From Pedobacter sp014947265 (lineage in GTDB: Bacteria > Bacteroidota > Bacteroidia > Sphingobacteriales > Sphingobacteriaceae), in contig NZ_JADCNK010000021.1 in the NCBI RefSeq assembly GCF_014947265.1, positions 28,069 through 92,068 on the forward strand: 64,000 bases of DNA. The letters are read 5' to 3'. The number at the start of each line of letters is the position of its first letter. The stretch's first letter is position 1. The translations under genes were made by a program, and so were the position numbers. Below are positions 34,612 to 43,578 of this stretch, piece after piece. The notes beneath the pieces were generated by a model. It worked only from the letters and a program-made list of their open reading frames with translations, had not been told where the DNA came from and made no database searches.

Positions 34612-35796
34612 TTATTCTTCATGCAATGCAACAGCAGGGTGGATGCTGGCAGCCTGTTTACCGGGATATAACGAACAGAACAAAACCAGTAGATAAATGA
34701 ATGCCACCGATAAGAGCATCGCAATGATATAAACACTTGCAGGAATATTAAAAACACTCAGTAATGGGAATTGGATAGCAAAGAAACAACCAACCAGTAA
34801 GGACATGGTAGCCAATATAATCGCTTCCATAACCAATTGATAAGAGACCGATCGGCCGCTTGCACCGATGGCCCTGCGCAAGCCGATTTCTCCCTTTCTT
34901 TTATTGATATTATACCACAAAACGCCAAATAAACCCAATGCAACATTAATAATCAGAAAACTGGCAATAATGATAAAAATAACCATTGGGATAATGGTTT
35001 GCTTATTTCTCTTATCGCGCATTTCATCTACATGTTGTATTTCCACTGCGTTATGTGTAGAGGTTGCCATAAATTTATACAATTTACTTTCGAAAGTGGC
35101 GTCTGCACTTTCGCGTACTTTAATTAAAACCGTACCAGTCCACCTTAGGTAACCTGTATCTAAAGGGCTGAACAAAGCATTACTGCCAGGCTGGAAATCG
35201 CCGTTCGCTTTAATATCAGCTACTACGCCAATAACCTTTAATTTGTTTCTGTCATCAAAATCGCCAATAAACTTTCCTATTGCTTTTTGTTTTCCAAACA
35301 TCTCATTTTTTAAGGTTTCATTAATAATAACCCCTTTGTTTTTGCTTACCGCATCTTCCGGTAAAAACCACCTGCCTTCGAGTAAAGAAACGTTCCATAC
35401 TTTCTGATAATCATTGCCGACCATGTAATTACTCACACGATCGTATTTTCGTCTGTTATGTGTGAGTCCTGTACTCATAAAACTATCTGAATAGGGATAA
35501 TTAGAACTTGAAAGGGAGATACTTTCGATTTGCGGCATGGCTTTTAATGACTTAGTGAGATTATCATAAAAAGTAACCAGCGAATCGCGGTTTTTTGGAA
35601 GCTGGCCATTACCGTAAGCAACCGACCAAACTCTTTTATAATCGAAACCAAGTGGCTTGCTATAATTCTGGTAATAATAAGTGAGGTAAGAAAAAACCGC
35701 AAATATCACCAGAAAGGAAATCAGGATTTCGGAAAGGAAAAGAAAATTCTGTTTCCTTTTATTCCATATCAATTTAAATAGGTGTTTAAACATCAT
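34612..35796 (-). CDS. MacB/FtsX-type ABC transporter permease (second subunit)
   Basis: A 394-residue inner-membrane permease with the type VII ABC layout: one N-terminal membrane helix (about 20-43), a periplasmic MacB_PCD-like domain (about 45-260, VGNDYQKVWNVSLLEGRWF, IINETLKNEMFG, VIGVVADIKANGDF), and three C-terminal helices in an FtsX domain (INKRKGEIGLRRAIGASGRSV, the cytoplasmic coupling segment). It is separated by nine bases from the other permease gene and presumably forms a heterodimer with it, moving substrate from periplasm or membrane to the TolC-like channel. The N-terminus lacks an ATPase, which is encoded separately. Confidence 0.92.
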   Translation of the reverse strand: MMFKHLFKLIWNKRKQNFLFLSEILISFLVIFAVFSYLTYYYQNYSKPLGFDYKRVWSVAYGNGQLPKNRDSLVTFYDNLTKSLKAMPQIESISLSSSNYPYSDSFMSTGLTHNRRKYDRVSNYMVGNDYQKVWNVSLLEGRWFLPEDAVSKNKGVIINETLKNEMFGKQKAIGKFIGDFDDRNKLKVIGVVADIKANGDFQPGSNALFSPLDTGYLRWTGTVLIKVRESADATFESKLYKFMATSTHNAVEIQHVDEMRDKRNKQTIIPMVIFIIIASFLIINVALGLFGVLWYNINKRKGEIGLRRAIGASGRSVSYQLVMEAIILATMSLLVGCFFAIQFPLLSVFNIPASVYIIAMLLSVAFIYLLVLFCSLYPGKQAASIHPAVALHEE

Positions 35797-35804
35797 AATA
35801 TCTT

Positions 35805-37037
35805 TTAGGCTTTAAGGGCTTTAACTACATTCAATTTCGACATCCGCCAGGCTGGATAAACACCAGAGATGAGTCCGAAAAATACGCAGGCAAGGAAACT
35901 ATAACACAGTACTGCGAAATTCATTGTAAGGTGCATGTTGGAAAGAAAATCGGATTCATTAATGAGCGCAATAACAATGAGCGACAGGATTATGCCGATA
36001 AATCCACCAAGAAAGGTAAGGATCATATTTTCTACAATAAACTGGTAAACCAATGTTTTTGAAGAGGCACCAAAGGCTTTACGGACACCGATTTCAGACG
36101 AGCGTTCCATAATCCTGGTGATGTTGATATTAACCAGGTTGATGGTTGGCAGTAACAAGAAAAGCAGTACAAACCCGCCGGCCAAAGTAATTACTTTTGC
36201 AACTGCACCATTTGTAGAATTGCCTCCGATTCTTCTGCTAATGCTGGTAAAAAACGGATCGGCATTACAGTACAGTTTATCAAAATCCTTAGGAATTGGT
36301 ACTTTCTTGATCATCTGGTTAAATTCCTTTTCTAGTTTAGGAAGATCAGCTTTGCTTTTTGCGAGCAGAACTGCATTGTAAGCACCCATTACATCAGTGT
36401 TGTTGCGATTTTCTTTTGCAATACTGTAAGGTAAATACATATCGCCATTAAAATTCCGGACTGTTTCTGATACATTTTCAACTACTCCAATAACCCTGTA
36501 ATTGATGTTGTCTGCAGAAATAAATTTGCCCACAACCGATTTTTCATCGCCAAAATAAGCTTCTTTCGTTTCTTTCGAAATTACCGCAACCAATTCTGCA
36601 TTATGGATTTCCTTTTGTGAAAATGCTTTTCCTTCCAGAAATTTATATTCCAGTACATTCCAATAATCTGCGTTGGTGTATTGATAGCCTATAACCAGTT
36701 TTTTATTGTTTACATAAGCATTAGATGCTTTCGAACCAGAGGTAATGGCCATTTTTTGCAGGTTTTTTAAGGTAGCTACATAATGTTCCAGAAAATAAAC
36801 AGAAACATTACTGCTGTTCATCCAACCTTCTTTGGAATTTTTGATTTCAATCCTTTCTATGTATAATGAACGTTCTCTTTTATAATCGGGGTAATCCGGA
36901 CTGATCATTTTATCAGCCAGTGCGGTAACCACCATCAAAATGGTGAGTGTAAAGCTAATCCCGAACAGGCTGATGAAAGTGAAGAATTTTCTCCGTTTCA
37001 ATACAGCCAGTGCTATTTTAAAGTAGTTTTTTAGCAT
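35805..37037 (-). CDS. MacB/FtsX-type ABC transporter permease (first subunit)
   Basis: A 410-residue permease of the same architecture as its neighbour: N-terminal helix (FFTFISLFGISFTLTILMVV, about 17-38), periplasmic MacB_PCD-like domain (YQYTNADYWNVLEYKFLEGKAF, AVISKETKEAYFG, YRVIGVVENVSE), and an FtsX domain with RIMERSSEIGVRKAFGASSKT as the coupling helix, ending LNVVKALKA. The two permeases differ in sequence and so are not recent duplicates. It lies nine bases after the ATPase gene in the operon adaptor-TolC-ATPase-permease-permease-regulator-kinase. Confidence 0.92.
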   Translation of the reverse strand: MLKNYFKIALAVLKRRKFFTFISLFGISFTLTILMVVTALADKMISPDYPDYKRERSLYIERIEIKNSKEGWMNSSNVSVYFLEHYVATLKNLQKMAITSGSKASNAYVNNKKLVIGYQYTNADYWNVLEYKFLEGKAFSQKEIHNAELVAVISKETKEAYFGDEKSVVGKFISADNINYRVIGVVENVSETVRNFNGDMYLPYSIAKENRNNTDVMGAYNAVLLAKSKADLPKLEKEFNQMIKKVPIPKDFDKLYCNADPFFTSISRRIGGNSTNGAVAKVITLAGGFVLLFLLLPTINLVNINITRIMERSSEIGVRKAFGASSKTLVYQFIVENMILTFLGGFIGIILSLIVIALINESDFLSNMHLTMNFAVLCYSFLACVFFGLISGVYPAWRMSKLNVVKALKA

Positions 37038-37046
37038 AATTTCGGG

Positions 37047-37712
37047 TTATTGAACTTGTGAACCATCAAACAGACGCACCAGACGGTGTGTTTTATGTGC
37101 CATGCTTTCATCATGTGTTACCATAACAATGGTGGTGCCTTCGTTTTTATTCAGGTTGATCAGGATCTCCATAATCTCGTTTCCCATGGCACTATCTAAA
37201 TTTCCGGTGGGTTCATCGGCTAAAATAATCTGTGGATTGCCAACAATAGCCCTTGCAATGGCCACACGCTGCCGCTGACCGCCCGAGAGCTGTGTGGGGA
37301 AATGTTTTAAGCGGTTACTTAAACCAACTTTTTCTAAAGCTGCAGTAGCAAGCACTTTTCGTTCTTTGGCTGATGAAGTGCGGTACAGTAGTGGTAATTC
37401 TACATTGTCCAATACCCGCAAATCATTGATCAGGTGATAACTTTGAAAGATAAAACCCAGTTTTTGGTTTCTGAATTTTGCCAGTTTCTGATCAGAGAAC
37501 CGGCTGATATCCTGTTCGTCGATTTTAATGTTTCCTTTTGATGGCTCATCCAGTAAACCCATGATGTTCAGGAGCGTACTTTTACCACAGCCCGATGGAC
37601 CCATGATCGAAAGAAACTCACCTTTAGCAATATCCAGGCTGATTCCGTTGATGGCAAGTGTTTCTACCGTATCGGTCCGGTAAACTTTTTCAATGTTTTG
37701 TAAGCGAATCAT
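37047..37712 (-). CDS. MacB/LolD-type ABC transporter ATP-binding protein
   Basis: A 221-residue ATPase subunit for the two adjoining permeases. It has Walker A GPSGCGKST (about 39-47), the family signature LSGGQRQRVAIARAI (142-156), Walker B IILADEPTGNLDS and the switch His in MVTHDESMA. The TGNLDS extension is typical of the MacB/LolD/FtsE group. These ATPases drive mechanotransmission in tripartite exporters of peptides, macrolides or lipoproteins. The substrate cannot be told here. Confidence 0.95.
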   Translation of the reverse strand: MIRLQNIEKVYRTDTVETLAINGISLDIAKGEFLSIMGPSGCGKSTLLNIMGLLDEPSKGNIKIDEQDISRFSDQKLAKFRNQKLGFIFQSYHLINDLRVLDNVELPLLYRTSSAKERKVLATAALEKVGLSNRLKHFPTQLSGGQRQRVAIARAIVGNPQIILADEPTGNLDSAMGNEIMEILINLNKNEGTTIVMVTHDESMAHKTHRLVRLFDGSQVQ

Positions 37713-37738
37713 AGTGTATAATTAGTAATTAAGATTTA

Positions 37739-39199
37739 TTAATAGGTTATTTTTCTGTTTTTTTCGAAATCGTAAAGCGAGAGGTAACGAAGCTGGTAGT
37801 AAGCACCCCAGAAATCGCGCAGGGAGGAAACATAATCGCGTTTAGCCCTGTCGTTTTCCTGAAAGGCGATACTGAGGTCGGTAATGCTCAGGTTGCCCAA
37901 AACGTACCGCTCGCTGGCAATTTTGTATTTTTCGGCGGCAATATTTTCAGCTTGATCAGTAAGCAGAATCTGTTCTTTCATCATGTTGAAAAGCGTTACC
38001 TGCGTTACAATCTGTTGTTTAAACGTCTGTTTATCCTGCTCTACAGCATAGGTAATAAATTGCTCGTTGGCCTGAGCAGTTTTGGTCCGCGATTTAGATC
38101 TTCCCCAATCCATTACAGGAATAGAAAGTTTTAATTCGACAGATTGCTGATTTTTTGGCGAACGATAAATGTCGAAAGCGCTGTTTGCCGCATTAGAGAA
38201 ACCAAGGTTAGCATTCAAGGTTGCAACTAAGCCATTTTCACCTTTTGCTTTTGCTACATCTCTTTTGGCTTCTGCCAAACGGCGGATAAAGCCAATAGCA
38301 TCCGATCGGTTTTCGAAAGCCTCGGCCAAAACTTTTTCTGTAATTACGGTCATTTGAGCCACTACTGCAGGCATCTGCAATTTAATCCTGTCGTCGCCTT
38401 CCATGCCAATGTAGCTCCGCAAGTTTAAGGTGGCAATTTCTACATCGCGTTTTGCGGTACCTACTGCCTTCTGCGCATTTAAAACTTCTAACTGAAGCTG
38501 TAACATTTCGTTTTTAGAGATTTTGCCCAATTCGAATTTTGTACCGGCAATGGTTAAAATGCGTCTGGTATTTCCATAATTTAAATCGGCAATGTTCAGG
38601 TTAACCTGTGCCAGTAACAAATCGAAAAAATACTCTGTAACCGTTATGGCGATTTTTTCCTGTGTTTCTATAAAGACCTGTTTGCTTTCATTGAATTTTA
38701 AGGGTTCTATTTTCTTATCCCATTTTAGGCTGTTAAACTGTAATAATGGCTGCGTATAACCAATGCCGTAGGGGATCCCGTTGTACAGCACACTGTTCCT
38801 GTCAAAATCGTCAAAACGTTGGAGCTGTGTTGTTCCATAAACAGTTCCTCCGGTGGCGGCAATGCTCTGACTAAAATTTAATGTCAATGAGGAGTTATCG
38901 TAGTGTACCGGTTGAAAAAGTATACTTCCATTAGGCTGTTGAACCTGCGTGTAGGTTTTGGTGTATCCCGGTAAAATTCCTTCCAGTGCGAGTTGTGGTT
39001 GGTAATTGGATTTAAATGTGCGCCACTCCCAGTATTTGGTTTCCTTTACGGTGATGGCCTGTTTGGCGGCAATAGAATTTGCCTTCGCCATTTCCACAAC
39101 CTGTTGTAAGGTGAATTGCAGGGTGTCAGTTTTTGGAAATGCGAAACCCTTCAAAGTAACTACAATCAATAAACCCATAAATAAAAATTTCCCTCGCAT
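37739..39199 (-). CDS. TolC-family outer-membrane efflux protein
   Basis: A 486-residue outer-membrane channel of the exporter. A signal peptide ends near residue 20 (LLIVVTLKGFAF). Two OEP repeats follow (about 30-250 and 265-470), with alternating long helices (LAEAKRDVAKAKGENGLVA, AQANEQFITYAVEQDKQTFK) and short beta parts (LTLNFSQSIAATGGTVYG, QSVELKLSIPVMDWGRSKS), the last being the family's typical SIPVxDWGxxK motif. Four bases separate it from the adaptor stop, so the adaptor and channel genes are coupled. Confidence 0.93.
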   Translation of the reverse strand: MRGKFLFMGLLIVVTLKGFAFPKTDTLQFTLQQVVEMAKANSIAAKQAITVKETKYWEWRTFKSNYQPQLALEGILPGYTKTYTQVQQPNGSILFQPVHYDNSSLTLNFSQSIAATGGTVYGTTQLQRFDDFDRNSVLYNGIPYGIGYTQPLLQFNSLKWDKKIEPLKFNESKQVFIETQEKIAITVTEYFFDLLLAQVNLNIADLNYGNTRRILTIAGTKFELGKISKNEMLQLQLEVLNAQKAVGTAKRDVEIATLNLRSYIGMEGDDRIKLQMPAVVAQMTVITEKVLAEAFENRSDAIGFIRRLAEAKRDVAKAKGENGLVATLNANLGFSNAANSAFDIYRSPKNQQSVELKLSIPVMDWGRSKSRTKTAQANEQFITYAVEQDKQTFKQQIVTQVTLFNMMKEQILLTDQAENIAAEKYKIASERYVLGNLSITDLSIAFQENDRAKRDYVSSLRDFWGAYYQLRYLSLYDFEKNRKITY

Positions 39200-39203
39200 A
39201 GAC

Positions 39204-40451
39204 TTAATTACTGATGGTTATGGTTTTTGTGTTTTTATAATCGCCCATATCTGAGGTAATTACCTCGTCGCCGGCCTTTAATCCGCTTAAAATTTCTACA
39301 TAATCGAAATTGCTTAAACCGGTTTTAACGGTTCTACGTTCAGCAATTCCATTTTTAAGTACAAAAACTTCTTGCAGGTTGGAACCATTAAATGCCGGAC
39401 CATTGGCAATCCTTAATACGCCGTTTCTGGTGGCGGTAACCAGAAAAACATCAACTTTTTGGTTTGGACGAAGTTCTTTACTGTCTTTTTGGTTCAATTG
39501 AATATCGAATGAAACAATGGCGTTGCTTACTGAAGGAGAGATGTTTACAATGGAGCCACGTAACTGTGTATTGCCGATGCGGATAATGGCAGCCATATTG
39601 TTGTGGATTTTATCCAGCAGGTTATCTGACATGCTTCCGGCAACTTTAAAACCGCTTAAATCGGCAATTTTAACTAAAGCATCACCCTCATGTACACTCA
39701 AACCTATATTTTTGTTTACCCAGGTAATTACGCCGGGCCTTGTTGCAATTACATCAGCCAGATCGAGTTTTCGTTTTAGCGCATCAAGATCATTCCGCTG
39801 GATGGCCAAAGCAATTTCAGCTTCCCTGATTTCAATTTTCATGGTCTGCTGTTTGCTCCTGATCTCATTTTCCAGTTGAAGTTTTTCCAGTTCAGCAACT
39901 TTGAGGTCCAGTTCTGCACGTTCTACATCTTCCTTTGTTCCGCCGCCGGCTTTTAATAATCTTTTAGCTGAAGAAACCGCATCTTTAAGATTACTGATGC
40001 GTAATTGTTTAATGCTGTTATTGGATTTGATATCGAAAAAACTCTTCTCCAGATCTAATTTCAGCTTACGGATCTCATTTTCTTTTGATTCCATTTGAAA
40101 CTGAAGTTTTCCATAATCTGTTTGGCTAACCGATTTATCAAGCAATAAAATCGATTGACCTTTATTTACTTTGTTACCGGCATCCATTAATACATTTTTA
40201 ATTGATGCGTTTATCGGACTTGTTAAAACCTCTTCGAATTCAGGTAGTACCTCGCCAGTAGCGTTAATGGTATTTTCGATTATTCCGGTCTCTACCCTGG
40301 CTGTAGTAATATCAGCATCGGTTAATGATGGCTTAAAATAAAACCGTACCAACCATAAGATAATGGCGAGAACAATGATGATGATAAAAATGATGAGGTA
40401 AGTTTTCTTTTTCCTTTTCGAAGAAACTTCTTCTTCAATGAGTTTGTCCAT
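39204..40451 (-). CDS. HlyD-type periplasmic adaptor protein
   Basis: A 415-residue membrane fusion protein joining the MacB-type permeases to the TolC-like channel. One N-terminal membrane helix (about 18-37, YLIIFIIIIVLAIILWLV), a split lipoyl domain (TGEVLPEFEEVLTSPINASI near 66-90 and ATRPGVITWVNKNIGLSVHEGD near 243-264), a long coiled-coil hairpin between them (about 115-230), then a beta-barrel (DLSGFKVAGSMSDNLLDKI). First gene of the seven-gene operon. A sigma-54-type promoter lies 23-38 bases upstream of its ATG. Confidence 0.93.
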   Translation of the reverse strand: MDKLIEEEVSSKRKKKTYLIIFIIIIVLAIILWLVRFYFKPSLTDADITTARVETGIIENTINATGEVLPEFEEVLTSPINASIKNVLMDAGNKVNKGQSILLLDKSVSQTDYGKLQFQMESKENEIRKLKLDLEKSFFDIKSNNSIKQLRISNLKDAVSSAKRLLKAGGGTKEDVERAELDLKVAELEKLQLENEIRSKQQTMKIEIREAEIALAIQRNDLDALKRKLDLADVIATRPGVITWVNKNIGLSVHEGDALVKIADLSGFKVAGSMSDNLLDKIHNNMAAIIRIGNTQLRGSIVNISPSVSNAIVSFDIQLNQKDSKELRPNQKVDVFLVTATRNGVLRIANGPAFNGSNLQEVFVLKNGIAERRTVKTGLSNFDYVEILSGLKAGDEVITSDMGDYKNTKTITISN

Positions 40452-40473
40452 TCAAATAATTTACAACAGGCTT

Positions 40474-40489
40474 TACAATAGGGGTGCCA
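40474..40489 (-). promoter_or_regulatory. Sigma-54-type promoter for the efflux operon
   Basis: Read on the minus strand, TGGCACCCCTATTGTA matches TGGCAC-N5-TTGC with exact spacing between the -24 GG and -12 elements; the only core mismatch is GT for GC at -12. The predicted start lies about 10-13 bases before the adaptor ATG (40451). The same operon encodes an NtrC-type activator, which makes the match more credible. Confidence 0.65.
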
Positions 40490-40541
40490 TTGTTAAGTTG
40501 TTGTTTTATAGATGTTTAATTTTTATTTTGGATTTGAAAAT

Positions 40542-40574
40542 GCCCGATATCGAACATCCTGTTTATTATCGGGC
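40542..40574. promoter_or_regulatory. Inverted repeat GCCCGATA-N17-TATCGGGC, candidate activator site
   Basis: Perfect 8-bp arms (40542-40549 and 40567-40574) centred about 95 bases upstream of the predicted sigma-54 start, a usual distance for NtrC-family enhancer sites. It is not followed by a T-tract on either strand, so it is unlikely to be a terminator. Confidence 0.45.
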
Positions 40575-40781
40575 AAAAAAAATGAATTACTGAGTTTTAG
40601 ACAGATTTGCGATAAAGGATTTAAGATCAAATATTTGTTACGGATAAAATCTTGCTGAATAACTACTTTAGTTAGATATTGGGTAACGGTTTATATTATA
40701 ATAAGATCGTATTCGCTTGCTGTAGCTTGCTAAATGCCAGAAAAAATATTTTTAGAACTGAAATCAAATTAACATCATACT

Positions 40782-42152
40782 ATGTCGAATCAAAATAACG
40801 CAGCAGATACTACCGGGGCCTTAACAGATGCGGGGATAAGCCCGGATAAGAAAACATTTTTACAGTCACTCACCGAAGATTGGTGGGCGGTGATATTGGG
40901 AACAGTGATTATTGCCACTGTACTTTATTTAACCAGCAATGGCACTGCAATCAGTTTACCTTCATTTAAATGGACAAATAGTGAAGACCTTTTGGGCAAG
41001 ATATTATCAGCAGCTAACTTATTGCGGATTGTTGAAATGGGTGCTGTTTTTCTGGCTTTAGCTTCAGTAGCTATAGGTTTATCAGGGGGTAATGTTGTAC
41101 GGTTTGCTGGTGGTTTTGCGCTTATCTATTTGTTAGCCATTATTTCCTTTATTATCGGAGGCAATAAAAGTATATCCTATTTTGGATTAGAATATGTGGT
41201 ATTTGCACTGCTTATAGGTATCGCGTTAGGTAACTTAATCAGGTTGCCATCCTGGCTAAAAGAAGCGGTGCGCTCTGAGTTTTATATTAAAACAGGTTTA
41301 GTCATATTGGGAACTACTATTTTGTCGGCCGATTTGATTAAAGCGGGTTTACCTGGTATCATACAGGCGGTTATTGTTGTTACCGTAGTTTGGTTTTTTT
41401 CGATGTGGTTGAGCCGCAAGTTAAAAGTTGATGATGAATTTGGTGTGATATTAGCGTCAGCAGTATCTATATGTGGGGTTTCTGCAGCAATTGTAGCGGC
41501 AGGCGCTATTAATGGCGATAAACGTAAATTATCTTATGTAACCACTTTAGTATTGATTATGGCTATACCGATGATGATCATTTTGCCCTGGGCGGTAAAG
41601 TATTTTCATATACCTGAAGTAATTGGAGGAGCATGGCTGGGCGGTACTTTAGATACCACGGCAACCGTAACTGCTGCAGGCGATTTGGTTGGGCCAATAG
41701 CTGTTAAAGCAGGTGTTATTGCCAAGTTTTCGCAAAATGTTTTTATTGGTGTTGCTGCATTTTTTATCGCAATATGGTGGGCCTATAAAAAACCTAAGGG
41801 GGAAGATGGTGTAATCCTTAAAGCAGAGCGCCCGGGATTGAAAATTGTATGGGAACGATTTCCGAAATTTGTATTGGGTTTCGTTGCAGCATCTTTAGTA
41901 TTTTCTTTTCTTTTATCTCCTGCAACGGCAAAAAGTGTTGGGCCAACCTTAAATGGTTTACGTACCGTGTGGTTTGCAATCGCATTTATTTCGATCGGTA
42001 TGGAAGCTAAGTTTTCATCATTGGTAAAACTTCAGGAAGGAAAACCCGCATTTACTTTTGTTACTGCGCAAATATTCAATATATTCTGGACACTTTTATG
42101 GTCGTATATTTTATTTGGCGGGTATTTATTACCTGTTCCTGATTTTAAGTAG
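40782..42152 (+). CDS. YeiH-family putative sulfate exporter
   Basis: A 456-residue inner-membrane protein of the YeiH/UPF0324 family, annotated as putative sulfate exporters from limited data. It has about eleven membrane segments. Family motifs: EFYIKTGLVILGTTIL, FGVILASAVSICGVSAAIVAAGAI, GGAWLGGTLDTTATVTAAGDLVG, and the terminal FISIGMEAKFSSLVKLQEGKP. The N-terminal 30 residues are soluble and longer than in E. coli YeiH (about 350 residues in all), and an extra segment near 30-130 suggests the extended Bacteroidota form. It is divergent from the efflux operon across a 330-base gap. Confidence 0.88.
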   Translation: MSNQNNAADTTGALTDAGISPDKKTFLQSLTEDWWAVILGTVIIATVLYLTSNGTAISLPSFKWTNSEDLLGKILSAANLLRIVEMGAVFLALASVAIGLSGGNVVRFAGGFALIYLLAIISFIIGGNKSISYFGLEYVVFALLIGIALGNLIRLPSWLKEAVRSEFYIKTGLVILGTTILSADLIKAGLPGIIQAVIVVTVVWFFSMWLSRKLKVDDEFGVILASAVSICGVSAAIVAAGAINGDKRKLSYVTTLVLIMAIPMMIILPWAVKYFHIPEVIGGAWLGGTLDTTATVTAAGDLVGPIAVKAGVIAKFSQNVFIGVAAFFIAIWWAYKKPKGEDGVILKAERPGLKIVWERFPKFVLGFVAASLVFSFLLSPATAKSVGPTLNGLRTVWFAIAFISIGMEAKFSSLVKLQEGKPAFTFVTAQIFNIFWTLLWSYILFGGYLLPVPDFK

Positions 42153-42207
42153 AATGGGAATCGGGTTTAACGAAGTCGAGAAATTTTTAAACTTTTCATG
42201 AAAATTA

Positions 42208-42249
42208 AAGTATCATCATTTTTCCACTACGATCGAAATGATGATACTT
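42208..42249. terminator. Hairpin downstream of the YeiH-family gene
   Basis: AAGTATCATCATTT (42208-42221) and AAATGATGATACTT (42236-42249) are perfect 14-bp arms around a 14-base loop, 56 bases after the stop codon. No strong T-tract follows, so it may be a 3' stability hairpin or a derived repeat rather than a classic terminator. The loop (TTCCACTACGATCG) resembles the GTCATTTCGACC repeats. Confidence 0.5.
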
Positions 42250-42282
42250 CAAAACCAATATTTTATTATAGACAGAATTGTC

Positions 42283-42819
42283 ATTCCCGCGCATGGCTTT
42301 CGTGTGGACACATCTCTTTTAGTTTACATTTGTTTTTAGCGTCGTTGCCTAGGTCGATCGTCATGCTGATCCGATAGCTATCGGATTTATTTCAGCATCT
42401 TTCATGCTAATAGCAAGCTTTGACATCTTAAAAACTATAATTTGGAAATAAATGTTATTTTTTTTCCGCTCTATGCCGCGGTGGCATGGTACTTTGGAGC
42501 GCCAAAGTACCCAAAGCGCTTTGTCAATCCAGCAATGGCCCCTTTACACAATCTCACGCACATCAAAAAAACAGCGGCACTTTGTTTTGTGTTCAATGCT
42601 ATTTTGAGCTTTAATTCAATGATTACGAACACAAAACTACTGCGTTTCAGGTTTGTTTGTGCCAATTGTAATGAACTACTCCTGTTTTTTTGATTCTCCT
42701 GGGCCTTGGGATTGACGGCGTTCTTCGGTAAAACCTGTAAATTTATTAAAGCAAGCTAGCAAAACGTATAAAAAATCCAAACCAAAAGATGTGTCCACAC
42801 GATAGGCGCAGGCGGGAAT
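42283..42819. mobile_element. MITE-like element with 33-base imperfect terminal inverted repeats
   Basis: The ends 42283-42315 and 42787-42819 are inverted and match at about 27 of 33 positions; the inner 15 (CGTGTGGACACATCT) are perfect. Outer parts (ATTCCCGC) are REP-like. The 537-base element has no transposase; its longest frames (83 codons plus strand at 42442-42693, 64 codons minus strand at 42471-42665) look accidental. It contains a GTCATGCTGATCCGATAGC palindrome near 42359-42410 and a GGAGCGCCAAAGTACCC block near 42496-42512. Confidence 0.55.
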
Positions 42820-42932
42820 CTTAAAGCGCTTGAATTACGATTATCCATAAGTTGTCCTTTTTATTCAGAGGTATTCATGAGCACTCCGTGATTCCCAATC
42901 AAGTTGGGAATCACGATTCCTCGCAGCCCACC

Positions 42933-42963
42933 AAAAAAAAGCGACATTTCTGTCGCTTTTTTT
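42933..42963. terminator. Bidirectional terminator after the second GIN gene
   Basis: AAAAAAAAGCGACA, loop TTTC, TGTCGCTTTTTTT: a compact stem with A and T runs on both sides, 16 bases beyond the stop of the leftward GIN-domain gene. This is a clear intrinsic terminator. Confidence 0.85.
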
Positions 42964-42978
42964 ACTCTTTTTGTTTTG

Positions 42979-43578
42979 TTATTTTGCCAATGCAACAGTT
43001 TGCAATGCATTTGTATCCGGGCTACTCATTTCTGTGGTTAGTGCAGCAAATCGATCCAGATTCAATTTTGGTGTTTTACCCATTACCAAAGTATGTTTTT
43101 CAGTAGCTCCGCTCAATTTTAGATCGGCGTTGTTTTCGATTATGGTATATAAACTTTCTGTATCAGAATTGACATCGGCAACCGCATTTCCTTTTAAAAA
43201 TACCTGAAGATATTTAACAGCTAATTTGCCCTGTGTTTTTACCACAGCGTTATCTGATGCATTTATCCTGTAGATATCATTAACATAAAGGGTTATTTTC
43301 GCTACTTCTTTATCTTCTGAACTGATTTTTAATGCATATCCATCTTGTATTACTTTTACTTTGCCTGTATTGTCATCATTGTAGCTAATACCTTCTTTTT
43401 CTCGTTGAATTAAGGTAACTTCTACATTTCCACTTACGATAACCTGGTTAACGTTTTTAGGTGCAGAAACTTTAGTTGATTGTCTCTCATCAGCCATTGC
43501 GCTTGTAGAGAAAATAGCAGAACTTAAAACGATAGCTGCTAATAAAGATTTTGTTAAGGTTTTGATTGAGGATTTCAT
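42979..43578 (-). CDS. Exported GIN-domain (DUF2807-like) protein, paralogue
   Basis: A 199-residue exported protein; I place the start at Met 43578 (MKSSIKTLTKSLLAAIVLSS), which gives a clean signal peptide ending TSAMADE, rather than the longer frame opening at 43800, whose extra 74 residues are not protein-like. It matches the protein at 24248-24844 throughout: VSGNVEVTLIQREKEGISYNDDN, VNDIYRINASDNAVVKTQGKL, YLQVFLKGNAVADVNSDTESLY and the closing HTLVMGKTPKLNLDRFAAL. Function unknown; probably an envelope protein. Confidence 0.85.
   Translation of the reverse strand: MKSSIKTLTKSLLAAIVLSSAIFSTSAMADERQSTKVSAPKNVNQVIVSGNVEVTLIQREKEGISYNDDNTGKVKVIQDGYALKISSEDKEVAKITLYVNDIYRINASDNAVVKTQGKLAVKYLQVFLKGNAVADVNSDTESLYTIIENNADLKLSGATEKHTLVMGKTPKLNLDRFAALTTEMSSPDTNALQTVALAK

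Noticed and set aside
42442..42693. 83-codon plus-strand and 64-codon minus-strand frames inside the MITE-like element
   Set aside because: They overlap each other on opposite strands, show no transposase motif and have unusual composition; treated as accidental.
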